DNA from: an uncultured Clostridia bacterium
GTDB lineage: Bacteria > Bacillota > Clostridia > Christensenellales > CAG-138
NCBI GenBank assembly: GCA_947168565.1
Contig: CAMVMM010000006.1
Location: 1 to 64,000, forward strand
DNA length: 64,000 nucleotides
Direction of reading: 5' to 3'
Below the pieces are notes generated by a model. That model had not been told where the DNA came from and ran no database searches. It worked only from the letters and a program-made list of their open reading frames with translations. The translations under genes were made by a program, and so were the position numbers. The stretch's first letter is position 1. Each line of letters starts with the position of its first letter. Shown here one piece after another: positions 30,601 through 39,423 of this stretch.

Positions 30601-32133
30601 ATGAAAACGCAAAACGGAAAAACGCGGAGCGGGCTTATACGGCTCGCTCTTGCCATGATAATTGCCTTCATCTTTTTGAGCCTCTTCTCAAAAAATTCTT
30701 TCCTGTACCCCATGAACGACTGGGTGGACGAGCATTGCTTTTTCACCGTCGGCAGAGCGGTAACGGAGGGGAAGGTGATCTACCGCGATATTTGCGAGCA
30801 GAAGGGGCCGGCGGTGTATTTTGCGTTCGCGCTCGCCGCGCTGATTTCCAAAACAAGCTTTTTGGGCGTGTTTTTGCTTGAATGGCTGCTGTTTTCCGCC
30901 TTTCTTTACACGGCGGGCGGCTTCCTGACGCTGTATAGGCCCAGCTCCGGCCCTCGCGCAATCGCCGCCGCAATGCTGCTTACCGCGTTTTGCGTCACGG
31001 CTTCGATCTCCTTTTCGCACGGGGGCAGCGTGGAGGAGCTGAGCCTTTTTCCGCTCTCGCTTTCGCTTTTGCAGGTGCTTCGCGCCGTGCAAAGGGGGGA
31101 TGGGGTGAAAAGCGGGCGCGCCGCTCTTGTGGGCGCGTTTGCGGCGACAGCCTTCTGGAGCAAATTCACCATGGCGGGCTTCTTTCTGGGGCTTTGCGCC
31201 GCCTATGCCGCGATCGAGCTGAAAAGGGGGGCGGCATCGGGGCTGATTAAAGCCGCGCTTGCGTTCATCTCGGGAGCCGCCGCCGCAACGCTGCCCGTGC
31301 TTGCGTATTTCGCGCTGAACGGTGCGATCTCCGATCTTTTTCAAACGTATTTTTATTACAATATAGGACTGTACCCGCAAAACGAGCCGGGCGCGGCGGG
31401 CTTTTTCGCTCCGCTTGTGAACGTAATAAAGGGCGCGGGCGCGGGAATGGGCGTAAACTGGCCCTGCACGCTGCTGCTTGCCATAGGCGCGTTCGCATTG
31501 CTCCGCGGGAAGGGGCGGCTTTTGCGCCACAGGCGGGAGCTGGCGGTGATATGCGCGTGCATAACGGCGCTTGCCGCATTCACATTTATCGGCGGCAGAA
31601 GCTATCTTTCCTATTACGCGCTGATCTTCGATTGCTTCGCTCCGCTCGGCGCCGCCGCCGCGATCGGGCTGCTTGGTGAGCTCCGTTTTTTCAAGCGGCT
31701 TGCTTCGGGCGCGCGCACGGCGCTCACGGCCGCCCTTGCGGCGCTGCTTGCCGCCCTTGGGCTGCTTTTGAACAATAATACGTATCTTTTGAAATATAAA
31801 AAAGCCGATATGCCGCAGTACAGATTTGCAGGCATTATGAATGAAAAGCCCGGCGCGACCCTGCTGAACTACGGCTTTTTGGACGGCGGCTTTTACTTTG
31901 CCTCCGGCATCAGCCCGAGCTGCAAGTATTTTTGCGAGCTGAATCTTGATTTAAGCGAGATGAAAGCGGAGCAGCGGCGCATGGTGGAGCGGCGCGAGGT
32001 GGATTTTGTGGTCACAAGGGGCAGAAAGCTTGAAGCGGGCGGCGTTGACTGCGCGGGCTACGAGCTTTGCGCCGAGGCCGCCTTTCCGTTTGAGGGAAAG
32101 ACCTTCGTTTATTATCTTTACAGGCTGAAATGA
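30601..32133 (+). CDS. GT-C fold membrane glycosyltransferase-like protein
   Basis: This 510-residue protein has about ten membrane helices. The first extracytoplasmic loop has the ArnT/PMT-like pattern NDWVDEHCFFTVGRAVTEGKVIYRDICEQKGPAVYF (about residues 39-74), in which the acidic pair and QKGP are characteristic of family-39-type enzymes that use polyprenyl-linked sugars. The C-terminal 100 residues are extracytoplasmic. It starts 15 bp after the kinase stop, with a poor ribosome site. Substrate and acceptor are unknown. Confidence 0.75.
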   Translation: MKTQNGKTRSGLIRLALAMIIAFIFLSLFSKNSFLYPMNDWVDEHCFFTVGRAVTEGKVIYRDICEQKGPAVYFAFALAALISKTSFLGVFLLEWLLFSAFLYTAGGFLTLYRPSSGPRAIAAAMLLTAFCVTASISFSHGGSVEELSLFPLSLSLLQVLRAVQRGDGVKSGRAALVGAFAATAFWSKFTMAGFFLGLCAAYAAIELKRGAASGLIKAALAFISGAAAATLPVLAYFALNGAISDLFQTYFYYNIGLYPQNEPGAAGFFAPLVNVIKGAGAGMGVNWPCTLLLAIGAFALLRGKGRLLRHRRELAVICACITALAAFTFIGGRSYLSYYALIFDCFAPLGAAAAIGLLGELRFFKRLASGARTALTAALAALLAALGLLLNNNTYLLKYKKADMPQYRFAGIMNEKPGATLLNYGFLDGGFYFASGISPSCKYFCELNLDLSEMKAEQRRMVERREVDFVVTRGRKLEAGGVDCAGYELCAEAAFPFEGKTFVYYLYRLK

Positions 32134-32231
32134 GCGCGGGATGGGGCGCAATTTAAAAGCCGCCGTTCCCGCGCTTGGAAAATGGCGGCTCAATACTATC
32201 TCGCGTCCAAAGCCCTAATGAAGATTTGCCC

Positions 32232-33329
32232 TCAGCCGCCGCCCTCGGTTTCCGCGCCGCAGAGTATGCGCCAAAGCTGCGGATCGGGCGTGAAGGGCTC
32301 TATCTCCACTCCTGTGTAATAGTGTTTCAGTATTTCACGGTAGTCCGCGCCCTGCTTTGCCATGGCGTTCGCCCCGCATTGGCTCATTCCCACGCCGTGC
32401 CCGAAGCCGAGGCAGGAAATTTCCACCCTTTCGCCATCCATGCTGAATTCCATATTGGTGCTTTTCAGCGAAAGCGCGTTTCTGAGCTGCTGCCCGCTCA
32501 CCACGGTGCCGCCCAGCCGAATGAGCGAAACGCGCCCGCTGTCCGTGCGCTGCCAGATATCCACGTCCGCCTCCGGGTCGCTCATCATCGCGTCCGGAAA
32601 GGCGGAATTTATTTTATCCATGAATTCGCGCTTTGAATAGCTCACCGTGCTGTGAAATTCCGGAGAGCTCTCCTCGCCCTCGCTCTCTACGGACACAAGA
32701 TAGGGCAGGGAAACGGCGAACACCTCCTCGCAGTTTTCGGTTTTTCCGCCGGAGGAGGAGTGGTAAAGCGCCGTCACAAGCTCGCCGCCGCTCGTGAGCA
32801 CCTCGCCGTCCGTTTCCCGAACGGCCTGCTTTATCTTATTATAATATTCGTCAAAGCGCTCGCCCCAGTTTGCCCGCATCCGCTCGGTTTCTATATACGC
32901 CTGGCAGCAGCGGTGGTCCGTGCAAACCGTGTGCCCGCTTTTGCATTTAAGCTCGCCCGTCATGTGCTTTATAGTGAAGGTGCGCGCCGCAACCGCCTGC
33001 GCCTTCAGCGCCTCCATGCCGTAGCTTGCGGGCATCTCGGCGGCGGTAACGCCGATAAGGTAATCCTCCAGAGTCAGAGCAAGCACCTTTTCGCCGTCAA
33101 ATACCCCTATGCGCGTTTCGCTCGCGGCCTGCGCCGGGGGAAGCCCTATGAGGTTCAGCCCGCTTGTGATATTCGGAATAAGGTTCAGAAACGGCGCACC
33201 GGGGGCCTTCGGCGCGGAATAGGGCCCCGGCGCGCTTTTTTCCATGGGGATAAAGCGTGCTATCAGGCAGAGCGCAAGCACGAAAAGCGACAGGCAGCGC
33301 ACAAGTTTTGAACCGTTTGAATGCTTCAT
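32232..33329 (-). CDS. spoIID: SpoIID/LytB-domain protein
   Basis: This 365-residue protein has an N-terminal membrane anchor (VRCLSLFVLALCLIARF). The SpoIID domain runs from about residue 80, with LTLEDYLIGVTAAEMPASYGMEALKAQAVAARTF, and has CxxxHRCCQAY near residue 150, LYHSSSGGKTENCEEVF near residue 207 and GFGHGVGMSQCGANAMAKQGADYREILKHYY near the end. In Bacillus, SpoIID is a lytic transglycosylase that thins peptidoglycan during engulfment. No SpoIIM or SpoIIP gene is nearby. I see no clear ribosome site, which leaves the start slightly uncertain. Confidence 0.9.
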   Translation of the reverse strand: MKHSNGSKLVRCLSLFVLALCLIARFIPMEKSAPGPYSAPKAPGAPFLNLIPNITSGLNLIGLPPAQAASETRIGVFDGEKVLALTLEDYLIGVTAAEMPASYGMEALKAQAVAARTFTIKHMTGELKCKSGHTVCTDHRCCQAYIETERMRANWGERFDEYYNKIKQAVRETDGEVLTSGGELVTALYHSSSGGKTENCEEVFAVSLPYLVSVESEGEESSPEFHSTVSYSKREFMDKINSAFPDAMMSDPEADVDIWQRTDSGRVSLIRLGGTVVSGQQLRNALSLKSTNMEFSMDGERVEISCLGFGHGVGMSQCGANAMAKQGADYREILKHYYTGVEIEPFTPDPQLWRILCGAETEGGG

Positions 33330-33385
33330 GCTTGAAAATATGCCTGCTTTGTCATAATTATGCCATTATCGTACCTAAAAATCCA

Positions 33386-33414
33386 TTGAATAAGGCGGAA
33401 GCTCCCTGTATAAT
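33386..33414 (+). promoter_or_regulatory. Promoter of the nfeD-floA module
   Basis: TTGAAT, a 17-bp spacer and TATAAT lie 44 bp before the nfeD-like start. Confidence 0.75.
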
Positions 33415-33458
33415 ATAAAAAACGGGTTTATAGCCCGCGAAGAAAGGTTGATGATAGA

Positions 33459-34007
33459 ATGCTGTTTATAAATCTTGCTCAGGCGGCTTCCGTTTCGAGC
33501 GAAGCGGGCTTCTTTTCGGAGTGGCTTGCGGGGCTGAATATCGGAGGGGTGATCCTGCTTCTTGTGGGCATTGCGCTCATAGTGGTTGAAATGCTTATAC
33601 CCGGCTTCGGCATAGCGGGGCTTTCGGGCAGCGCGGCGGTCGTCGCCGGCCTTATAGTAAGCTCAAACAGCTTCGGCGCGGCAATGTTTTCGCTTGCAAT
33701 AGTGGTGCTTGTGCTCTGCCTTGCGGCGCTGATAGTGTTTAAGGTGGTTTTCGGAAAGGGGCGGCGAAGCTCCAAGCTTGTGCTAAGCGACAGCATCACC
33801 GGCGGCTCCACCGATATTTCCGCGATAGACCCCGCCGAGCTGCTCGGCAAGGAGGGCGTGGCGCTCACGGCGCTTCGGCCTTCCGGCATAGCGATGGTGG
33901 ACGGCAAACGGCTGGACGTGCTTGCCGAGGGCGAGTTCATCGCCAAGGGCGAGGCGCTCAGGGTGGAGAGCGTTCAGGGCATTCGCATCAGCGTCGTTAA
34001 AAAATAA
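33459..34007 (+). CDS. Short NfeD-family membrane protein
   Basis: This 182-residue protein lacks the ClpP-like protease domain of long NfeD proteins. It has a short leader, three closely spaced hydrophobic helices (about 28-105, with VEMLIPGFGIAGLSGSAAVVAGLI, typical for NfeD) and a C-terminal OB-fold domain (LLGKEGVALTALRPSGIAMVDGKRLDVLAEGEFIAKGEALRV). NfeD proteins pair with flotillin or stomatin-like partners in membrane domains; here the flotillin FloA is two genes downstream. It starts with ATG after AAAGGTTGAT. Confidence 0.9.
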   Translation: MLFINLAQAASVSSEAGFFSEWLAGLNIGGVILLLVGIALIVVEMLIPGFGIAGLSGSAAVVAGLIVSSNSFGAAMFSLAIVVLVLCLAALIVFKVVFGKGRRSSKLVLSDSITGGSTDISAIDPAELLGKEGVALTALRPSGIAMVDGKRLDVLAEGEFIAKGEALRVESVQGIRISVVKK

Positions 34008-34013
34008 TACAGG

Positions 34014-34268
34014 ATGAGCGGAAAAACGGAAAACACCGAAAGAACGGAAAGAACCGACAGGTCCGGCGCAGGCTCCGCAAAAAAGCCCTTTTTCAAAAGC
34101 GGGTATTACAGCACGGCCGATATAAACGAGGCTTTGGAAAAGGGGTACGACGAGGGCATGAGCGCAGAGGAGCTGAAAAGGCGGCGCAGGAGGGACTGGA
34201 TATTCATCCTGATAGGCGTGCCGGCGTTCATAGCGTTCATGTATCTTATAGTGACGGTCCTCCGCTGA
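34014..34268 (+). CDS. Small C-tail-anchored membrane protein, 84 aa
   Basis: The polar N-terminal half contains repeated ERT motifs (TENTERTERTDR) and a YYSTADINEALEKGYDEGMSAEELKRRRRRD segment. One C-terminal helix (WIFILIGVPAFIAFMYLIVTVL) follows. The arginine run just before the helix predicts a cytoplasmic N-terminus. It lies between the nfeD-like gene and floA, 6 bp after the former. The ribosome site is weak (ACAGGATG). The family is not recognised. Confidence 0.7.
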   Translation: MSGKTENTERTERTDRSGAGSAKKPFFKSGYYSTADINEALEKGYDEGMSAEELKRRRRRDWIFILIGVPAFIAFMYLIVTVLR

Positions 34269-34339
34269 AGGCGCAAAAGCCGGCGGCGGTTGAATAGAAA
34301 TATTTAATAAACAGATATTATATCGGAAAGGGAAAAATC

Positions 34340-35323
34340 ATGCCACAAACTGTAATCACGATCGGAATAATCATCGCGGCGCTAATCTTCCTTATCTTCT
34401 TCTTCACCTTCGTGCCGGTGGGTCTTGCCATAAAGGCGAAGGCATCCGGCGTAAAGGTGGGCCTGTTCCAGCTCATCGGAATGCGCATCCGCAAGGTAAA
34501 CCCCTATAAGATCATCGAGCCGCTCATCAAGGCGACCAAGGCGGGTCTTGATCTGAACGTAAACAAGCTTGAGGCGCATTACATGGCGGGCGGCCATCTG
34601 GATATGGTGGTAAACGCCCTCATCGCGGCGCAGCGCGCGGGCATCCCCCTCGATTTTGAGAGCGCCAGCGCCATCGACCTTGCGGGACGCGACGTGCTTG
34701 CCGCAGTCAAGATGAGCGTCAGCCCCAAGGTTATAGAAACCCCCGTTATCGCCGCTATCGCAAAGGACGGCATCGAGCTTCGCGCAAAGGCGAAGGTCAC
34801 CGTGCGCGTGAACGTGGATCGCCTCGTCGGCGGTGCGGGCGAGGAAACCATCATCGCCCGTGTTGGCGAGGGCATAGTTACCACCATCGGCTCCTCCCAG
34901 AGCCATAAGGACGTGCTTGAAAACCCCGATTCCATCTCCCAGACCGTGCTTGGCAAGGGTCTTGACAGCGGCACCGCGTTTGAGATCCTTTCCATAGATA
35001 TTGCGGACGTGGACGTGGGCGTGAACGTTGGCGCAAAGCTTCAGATCGACCAGGCGGAGGCGGATAAGCGCATCGCCCAGGCGAAGGCGGAGGAGCGCCG
35101 CGCAATGGCCGTGGCTCAGGAGCAGGAAAACAAGGCGGAGGTGCAGGGCATGCGCGCCCGCGTTATCGAGGCCGAGGCTCAGGTTCCGCTTGCCATGGCG
35201 GAGGCGTTCAGAAAAGGCAATCTCGGCATCATGGATTACTATAAAATGAAAAACATGATGGCGGATACCGAAATGCGCGAATCCATCGGCAAAACCACGA
35301 GCGGTGAAACCGAGAATAAATAA
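34340..35323 (+). CDS. floA: Flotillin-like protein FloA
   Basis: This 327-residue protein has an N-terminal membrane hairpin (about 5-28), an SPFH/flotillin core with [22 protein letters not shown] and [36 protein letters not shown], and a C-terminal alanine/glutamate-rich helical region ([45 protein letters not shown]). It matches the FloA/UPF0365 family along its whole length. FloA scaffolds ordered membrane microdomains. A GGAAAGGG ribosome site is present. It is part of the nfeD-floA operon. Confidence 0.95.
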   Translation: MPQTVITIGIIIAALIFLIFFFTFVPVGLAIKAKASGVKVGLFQLIGMRIRKVNPYKIIEPLIKATKAGLDLNVNKLEAHYMAGGHLDMVVNALIAAQRAGIPLDFESASAIDLAGRDVLAAVKMSVSPKVIETPVIAAIAKDGIELRAKAKVTVRVNVDRLVGGAGEETIIARVGEGIVTTIGSSQSHKDVLENPDSISQTVLGKGLDSGTAFEILSIDIADVDVGVNVGAKLQIDQAEADKRIAQAKAEERRAMAVAQEQENKAEVQGMRARVIEAEAQVPLAMAEAFRKGNLGIMDYYKMKNMMADTEMRESIGKTTSGETENK

Positions 35324-35360
35324 TGCGCTGCGGCTTGCCGCATGAAAGGGGGTGCCGCAT

Positions 35361-36089
35361 TTGGAAGGTATAGCAGTACTGTTTGTGGTGGTATTCATAG
35401 TATCCTCCATAGTGAACGCGGCCAGAAACGCAGCAAAGGGCAGCGGCGGATCGGGAGGCGGAGTGAATCCGGGCTCCGCAAATGCAAACAGGCCCCAGAG
35501 GCTGGGCGCCTACACGGGCTCCGCCACAAGCGAGCAGCGCGCAAGGCTTGAGCAGCTCCGCAGGCTGCAGCAGCAGCGGCAGACGGCGGCGCAGGGTATG
35601 CAGCGTGAAGGCTTGCAGCGCGAAGAGATCCAGCGCCCGCAGAGCGCATCCGGCGCAAGAGCCCTTGATGCTTATGCCGAAAAGCCCGTTTATCCTCACG
35701 AAACCGAGGATTGCGGCGGCGGCAGCATTCACGATGGCTACCATGAGGGCACGGTGCGCAGGCCGGCTCCCGCTTCAAGCGCGGAGGGCAGGCAGGGAAA
35801 GCAGGGCAGCGCGATTACCGAGGGCAGCGTGACCGAGCTTTACAGAAAGGATTACGCCAAGTCCCGGGAGGAAACTCCCGCAGGGACGATGCCATCCGCA
35901 GGAGGCGCAAAGCCCGCGCAGGGCGTTCAGAGCGCTCGAAGCGCAAGGGCGGCGCAGGGCGTTCAACCCGCCGCAGCCGGGGAAGAAAGCGGAGCGGACA
36001 GGCTTGCAAAGGCGATTTCGGGCAGGCCCGCCGCGGTGCAGGGGCTCATCTGGGCCGAGGTGCTTGGAAGGCCGCTTTCGGATAATTGA
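35361..36089 (+). CDS. Membrane-anchored Gln/Ala-rich protein after floA
   Basis: The gene begins with TTG at 35361 after AAAGGGGG; GTG at 35352 is in frame but sits on the ribosome site. The product is about 242 residues: one N-terminal helix (AVLFVVVFIVSSIVNA), a long low-complexity region rich in Gln, Arg, Ala and Gly (about 25-200), and a conserved-looking C-terminal motif AISGRPAAVQGLIWAEVLGRPLSDN. It follows floA by 37 bp and is likely co-transcribed. A similar short C-terminal motif occurs in Clostridia proteins near floA, as far as I recall; the role is unknown. Confidence 0.75.
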   Translation: MEGIAVLFVVVFIVSSIVNAARNAAKGSGGSGGGVNPGSANANRPQRLGAYTGSATSEQRARLEQLRRLQQQRQTAAQGMQREGLQREEIQRPQSASGARALDAYAEKPVYPHETEDCGGGSIHDGYHEGTVRRPAPASSAEGRQGKQGSAITEGSVTELYRKDYAKSREETPAGTMPSAGGAKPAQGVQSARSARAAQGVQPAAAGEESGADRLAKAISGRPAAVQGLIWAEVLGRPLSDN

Positions 36090-36156
36090 TACCGGTCTGC
36101 CCCCGGGTGCGCTCGGGCGGCAGGGTAGTATAAAAACCGTTTCAGGTCGGTTTTGG

Positions 36157-36190
36157 GAAGGGCGTTTCGCATAGGTGCGGAACGCCCTTC
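36157..36190. other. Hairpin after the floA operon
   Basis: GAAGGGCGTTTCGC (36157-36170) and GCGGAACGCCCTTC (36177-36190) pair with one mismatch. No strong T tract follows, so terminator function is uncertain. The rest of 36090-36403 holds only the promoter at 36257. Confidence 0.55.
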
Positions 36191-36256
36191 AAGTTTGCCG
36201 ATGCGATCAGCGTAAAAAACAAAGTATAAAATATAAAAGTATATTGCGGAAAAATA

Positions 36257-36285
36257 TTGACCGAATCGGAAAAAAGTGTTATAGT
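36257..36285 (+). promoter_or_regulatory. Promoter of the ArsR-type regulator
   Basis: TTGACC, a 17-bp spacer and TATAGT stand about 118 bp before the start codon. Confidence 0.7.
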
Positions 36286-36403
36286 TCTTTCGTTAAACTC
36301 ATGATTTGGGCGAAACATTAACAAACGGCTGTGTGTTTTTGAATTTTCCCGATTATACGCTTGAATACAAGAGCAGATGCCGCTGTTTTCGGAGGTAAAC
36401 TCT

Positions 36404-37519
36404 ATGTTTAAATATTACTCCCCTGTTGACGATGCGATAGTGTTCTTCACTTCCAAGGTCAATAAAAGCATGACCAACGCGGATCTGCTGAGGAATCTCA
36501 ATAAGAATTATCCCACGGTTGAAAAAAAGCTTGAGCGCCTGCTCAAACCGTCCATCGAGCTTGAAAAAAAGCTCAGCTCGGCCATAAAAACCATAGATGC
36601 GGACTATGAATTTCTTTTCAAGCTCGACGAGAGCGTGGACGGCATTCTGACGCATCTTTTCAATCCGGCGTGGCTCCTGTTCAGCTATTGCTCGGGCAGG
36701 GGAGAGTTTTCTTCCGATCTGAATACCTGCATCAGGAATCTTCACGCGCTGCCCCAGCATAAAAGGGACGTGCTTTTCCTCAGCTATATGTCGGATTTGG
36801 AGGTGTTTGAGGATATAAGCATGATCCCCAAGGTGAGCGAGCAGGAGTGCGGCCAGCTTATCGAAACCATGCGCACCCTCAAAATGGAGCCCTCCGTCAG
36901 AACGAGGCTCATTGAGCTGTACGTTAATTTCGATGAATACGTTTCCCGTCTCGGCACCATCCTCAAGCCTGCGGTGGACGTGATAATTGCAAACGAGGCC
37001 ATCTATGCGGAGGATCTTCGCAAAAATGAGGCGGAGATAGACGCGCTGGGCGGTCTGCGCGGAGTGGTGAAGCAGAAATACAGCTTTGCCATGAAGGACG
37101 GCATCGCGGAGCGCCTGCATATCTGCGTGCTCATTCCGAACGACGCCAGCATGAGGGACGATGTAAACGACAATGTGGATGCGTTCTTCGGTCTGAATAT
37201 ACTCGAGCTGGTGGACGTTCTTTATTCCGGCCGCGAAAATCAAAAGCTCTCCACCATGTTTAAAATGCTTTCCGATGAAACCAGGCTTGAAATACTGCAT
37301 TCCATCTGCAAAAAGCCGATGTACGGGCTTGAGCTTGCGGAGCAGTTTTCCATCTCCGCGCCCACCGTTTCATACCACATGCGCAAGCTGGGCATGGGCG
37401 GCTTCACCGAAAGCTATTTCGACGGCGGCCGCACCTATTACCACGCCAACATGGAGAATATCAAAAAATTCGTGAAGAGCTTTGAGGACTTTTTAACCAG
37501 CGAGTCCGATAAAAAATAA
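36404..37519 (+). CDS. ArsR-family regulator with large N-terminal domain
   Basis: The start at 36404 follows TCGGAGGTAA; the ATG at 36377 has no ribosome site. The 371-residue protein has about 270 residues of helical, acidic N-terminal domain of unknown type, then an ArsR-type winged helix at about 275-365: LSTMFKMLSDETRLEILHSICKKPMYGLELAEQFSISAPTVSYHMRKLGMGG...YHAN. The classic CxC metal site is absent. The long N-terminal part may bind a ligand or act on RNA-polymerase contacts. The target is unknown. Confidence 0.82.
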   Translation: MFKYYSPVDDAIVFFTSKVNKSMTNADLLRNLNKNYPTVEKKLERLLKPSIELEKKLSSAIKTIDADYEFLFKLDESVDGILTHLFNPAWLLFSYCSGRGEFSSDLNTCIRNLHALPQHKRDVLFLSYMSDLEVFEDISMIPKVSEQECGQLIETMRTLKMEPSVRTRLIELYVNFDEYVSRLGTILKPAVDVIIANEAIYAEDLRKNEAEIDALGGLRGVVKQKYSFAMKDGIAERLHICVLIPNDASMRDDVNDNVDAFFGLNILELVDVLYSGRENQKLSTMFKMLSDETRLEILHSICKKPMYGLELAEQFSISAPTVSYHMRKLGMGGFTESYFDGGRTYYHANMENIKKFVKSFEDFLTSESDKK

Positions 37520-37562
37520 GCCTGCGCCTTTTGCAGAGCCTTCGATAATTCGATTCATAAGA

Positions 37563-37625
37563 CCCGCCGATCCGCTCGGCGGGCCGTTTCTTTGCCGCGC
37601 GGTTTTCCTCCCGCGCGGTTTTTCT
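37563..37625 (+). terminator. Terminator region after the ArsR-type gene
   Basis: CCCGCCGA/TCGGCGGG (37563-37570 with 37576-37583) is followed by two CCGCGCGG palindromes (37595-37602 and 37611-37618), which can pair with each other, and TTTTTCT. Confidence 0.7.
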
Positions 37626-37642
37626 ATCCGCGAAGCAAAAAA

Positions 37643-37670
37643 ACCCGGGCCTCCGTGGGGAAGCCCGGGT
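37643..37670 (-). terminator. Terminator of gdhA
   Basis: ACCCGGGC/GCCCGGGT (8 bp) is followed on the minus strand by a run of seven T residues. Confidence 0.85.
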
Positions 37671-37703
37671 GAAAAAGTCGGTTTAAATTCAGGTTAAATC
37701 GGA

Positions 37704-39053
37704 TCAGACGATGCCCTGAGCCATCATAGCGTCCGCAACCTTCTTGAAGCCCGCAAGGTTCGCGCCGGCAACGAGGTTGTAGCCAAGACCGGCTTCCTCG
37801 GCGGCTTCCTGGGAAGCCTTGTGGATGTTGATCATGATGTTGTGGAGCTTGGAATCAACTTCCTCGGCGCTCCAGGCAAGACGCTCGGAGTTCTGGCTCA
37901 TTTCGAGACCGGAAACCGCAACGCCGCCCGCGTTGACCGCCTTGGAGGGAGCCACGATCATGCCGGGCTGCTTCATCATGTAGAAGAGAGCATCGTTGGT
38001 GGTGGGCATGTTCGCAACCTCGATATAATACTTAACGCCGTTGGCAACGATCTTCTCGGCGGACTCCATGAGCACGTCGTTCTGCATCGCGCAGGGCATA
38101 ACGATATCGACCTTGCGGCCGAAGGGCTTCTCGCCGGGGAAGAACTGAACGCCGAACTTGTCCGCGTAATCCTGAACGCGGTTGCGGCGGGAGTTGAGCA
38201 TCTCAACCATGTAGTTGATCTTCTCGTCGGTGGTGATTCCGTCGGGATCGTAGATGTAGCCGTCGGGACCGGAAAGGGTAACTACCTTGCCGCCCAGCTC
38301 GGCAGCCTTCTTGGTCACGCCCCATGCAACGTTGCCGAAGCCGGAAACCGCGATGGTCTTGCCCTTGATGGTGTCGTTCTCATGCTTGAGAACCTCGCAG
38401 AGATAGTACACAGCGCCGAAGCCGGTCGCCTCGGGACGGATCAGGGAGCCGCCGAAGCTGAGGCCCTTGCCGGTGAGAACGCCGTTTTCGTAAGCGTTGC
38501 GGATCCTCTTGTACTGGCCGAACATATAGCCGATCTCACGGCCGCCAACACCCATGTCGCCCGCGGGAACGTCCACGTTGGGGCCGATATGGCGCTGGAG
38601 CTCGGTCATGAAGCTCTGGCAGTAACGCATGATCTCGCCGTCGCTCTTGCCGGTGGGATCGAAGTCGGAGCCGCCCTTACCGCCGCCCATGGGGAGGGAG
38701 GTGAGGCTGTTCTTGAAGGTCTGCTCAAAGCCGAGGAACTTCATGGTGTCAAGAGAAACGTTCTTGTTGAAGCGGATACCTCCCTTGTAGGGGCCGATAG
38801 CGCTGTTGAACTGAACGCGGAAGCCGCGGTTCACCTGAACCTTGCCCTCGTCGTCGACCCAGGGTACGCGGAACTCGATAACGCGCTCGGGCTCGACCAT
38901 ACGCTCGAGAAGGCTTGCAGCCTCATACTCGGGATGCTTTTCGATCATGGGCTCGAGGGAACGAAGAACCTCTTCAACGGTCTGGATGAAAAGGGGCTCA
39001 TGCGCGTCGCGTGCGCGAACCTTCTCGATAACTCTTTCGATGTAGGCGTTCAT
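37704..39053 (-). CDS. gdhA: NADP-specific glutamate dehydrogenase
   Basis: This 449-residue hexameric-type enzyme interconverts 2-oxoglutarate plus ammonia and glutamate. Hallmarks are RVPWVDDEGKVQVNRGFRVQFNSAIGPYKGGIRFNKNVSLDTMKFLGFEQTFKNSLTSLPMGGGKGGSDFDPTGKS (catalytic lysines in PYKGG, PMGGGKGG) and the Rossmann motif GFGNVAWG near residue 239. The start at 39053 is next to TTGGAGGATT; the ATG at 39068 precedes the ribosome site. It links nitrogen assimilation to the ammonia released by glycine cleavage. Confidence 0.96.
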   Translation of the reverse strand: MNAYIERVIEKVRARDAHEPLFIQTVEEVLRSLEPMIEKHPEYEAASLLERMVEPERVIEFRVPWVDDEGKVQVNRGFRVQFNSAIGPYKGGIRFNKNVSLDTMKFLGFEQTFKNSLTSLPMGGGKGGSDFDPTGKSDGEIMRYCQSFMTELQRHIGPNVDVPAGDMGVGGREIGYMFGQYKRIRNAYENGVLTGKGLSFGGSLIRPEATGFGAVYYLCEVLKHENDTIKGKTIAVSGFGNVAWGVTKKAAELGGKVVTLSGPDGYIYDPDGITTDEKINYMVEMLNSRRNRVQDYADKFGVQFFPGEKPFGRKVDIVMPCAMQNDVLMESAEKIVANGVKYYIEVANMPTTNDALFYMMKQPGMIVAPSKAVNAGGVAVSGLEMSQNSERLAWSAEEVDSKLHNIMINIHKASQEAAEEAGLGYNLVAGANLAGFKKVADAMMAQGIV

Positions 39054-39142
39054 TTGAAAATCCTCCAAGTGAAATATAATGATTTTCTGCCGGTTTGCCG
39101 GCGCGGCGGAAAGCCGTATTGCGGCAATACCAACCTGATATA

Positions 39143-39171
39143 ATGATAAATCCGCGAAGCCACAAAGTCAA
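39143..39171 (-). promoter_or_regulatory. Promoter of gdhA
   Basis: On the minus strand, TTGACT, a 17-bp spacer and TATCAT lie about 90 bp upstream of the start. The remainder of 39172-39348 shows nothing else I can name. Confidence 0.6.
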
Positions 39172-39348
39172 CAGTTATTGGAAAATATACTTAAATAATT
39201 TGCGTTTTTTGCCCCCTGAGCGCGATTTGCGCTCCCCCTTTGCCCCCGTCCGAAGGAGGGCTTTGCCGTTTGCAGGAGGCCCTGCCGCCCGGCGCGGAGC
39301 GGCCCAACGCCTTTTCACGCCAAAAAAGGGCATTTCACGGCAAAGCGG

Positions 39349-39376
39349 TTGACAAAGGGCGGAAAGCTGATATACT
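39349..39376 (+). promoter_or_regulatory. Promoter of the XRE-TPR regulator
   Basis: TTGACA, a 16-bp spacer and TATACT lie about 47 bp before the start codon. Confidence 0.75.
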
Positions 39377-39423
39377 CTTGAATATATAAAACGAACTATG
39401 CTGAAACGGCAAAGGGTGATTTT

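Noticed and set aside
33300..33380. Sigma-E sporulation promoter for spoIID
   Set aside because: GCATATTTT on the minus strand resembles a sigma-E -10, but it would place the transcription start at or beyond the ATG, and the -35 match is poor.
36157..36190. Classic intrinsic terminator after the floA operon
   Set aside because: The stem is strong but no T run follows on the plus strand, so it is listed only as a hairpin.
37821..39143. 440-aa plus-strand open frame antisense to gdhA
   Set aside because: It is the reverse shadow of a full-length glutamate dehydrogenase gene with no start signal or recognisable domain.
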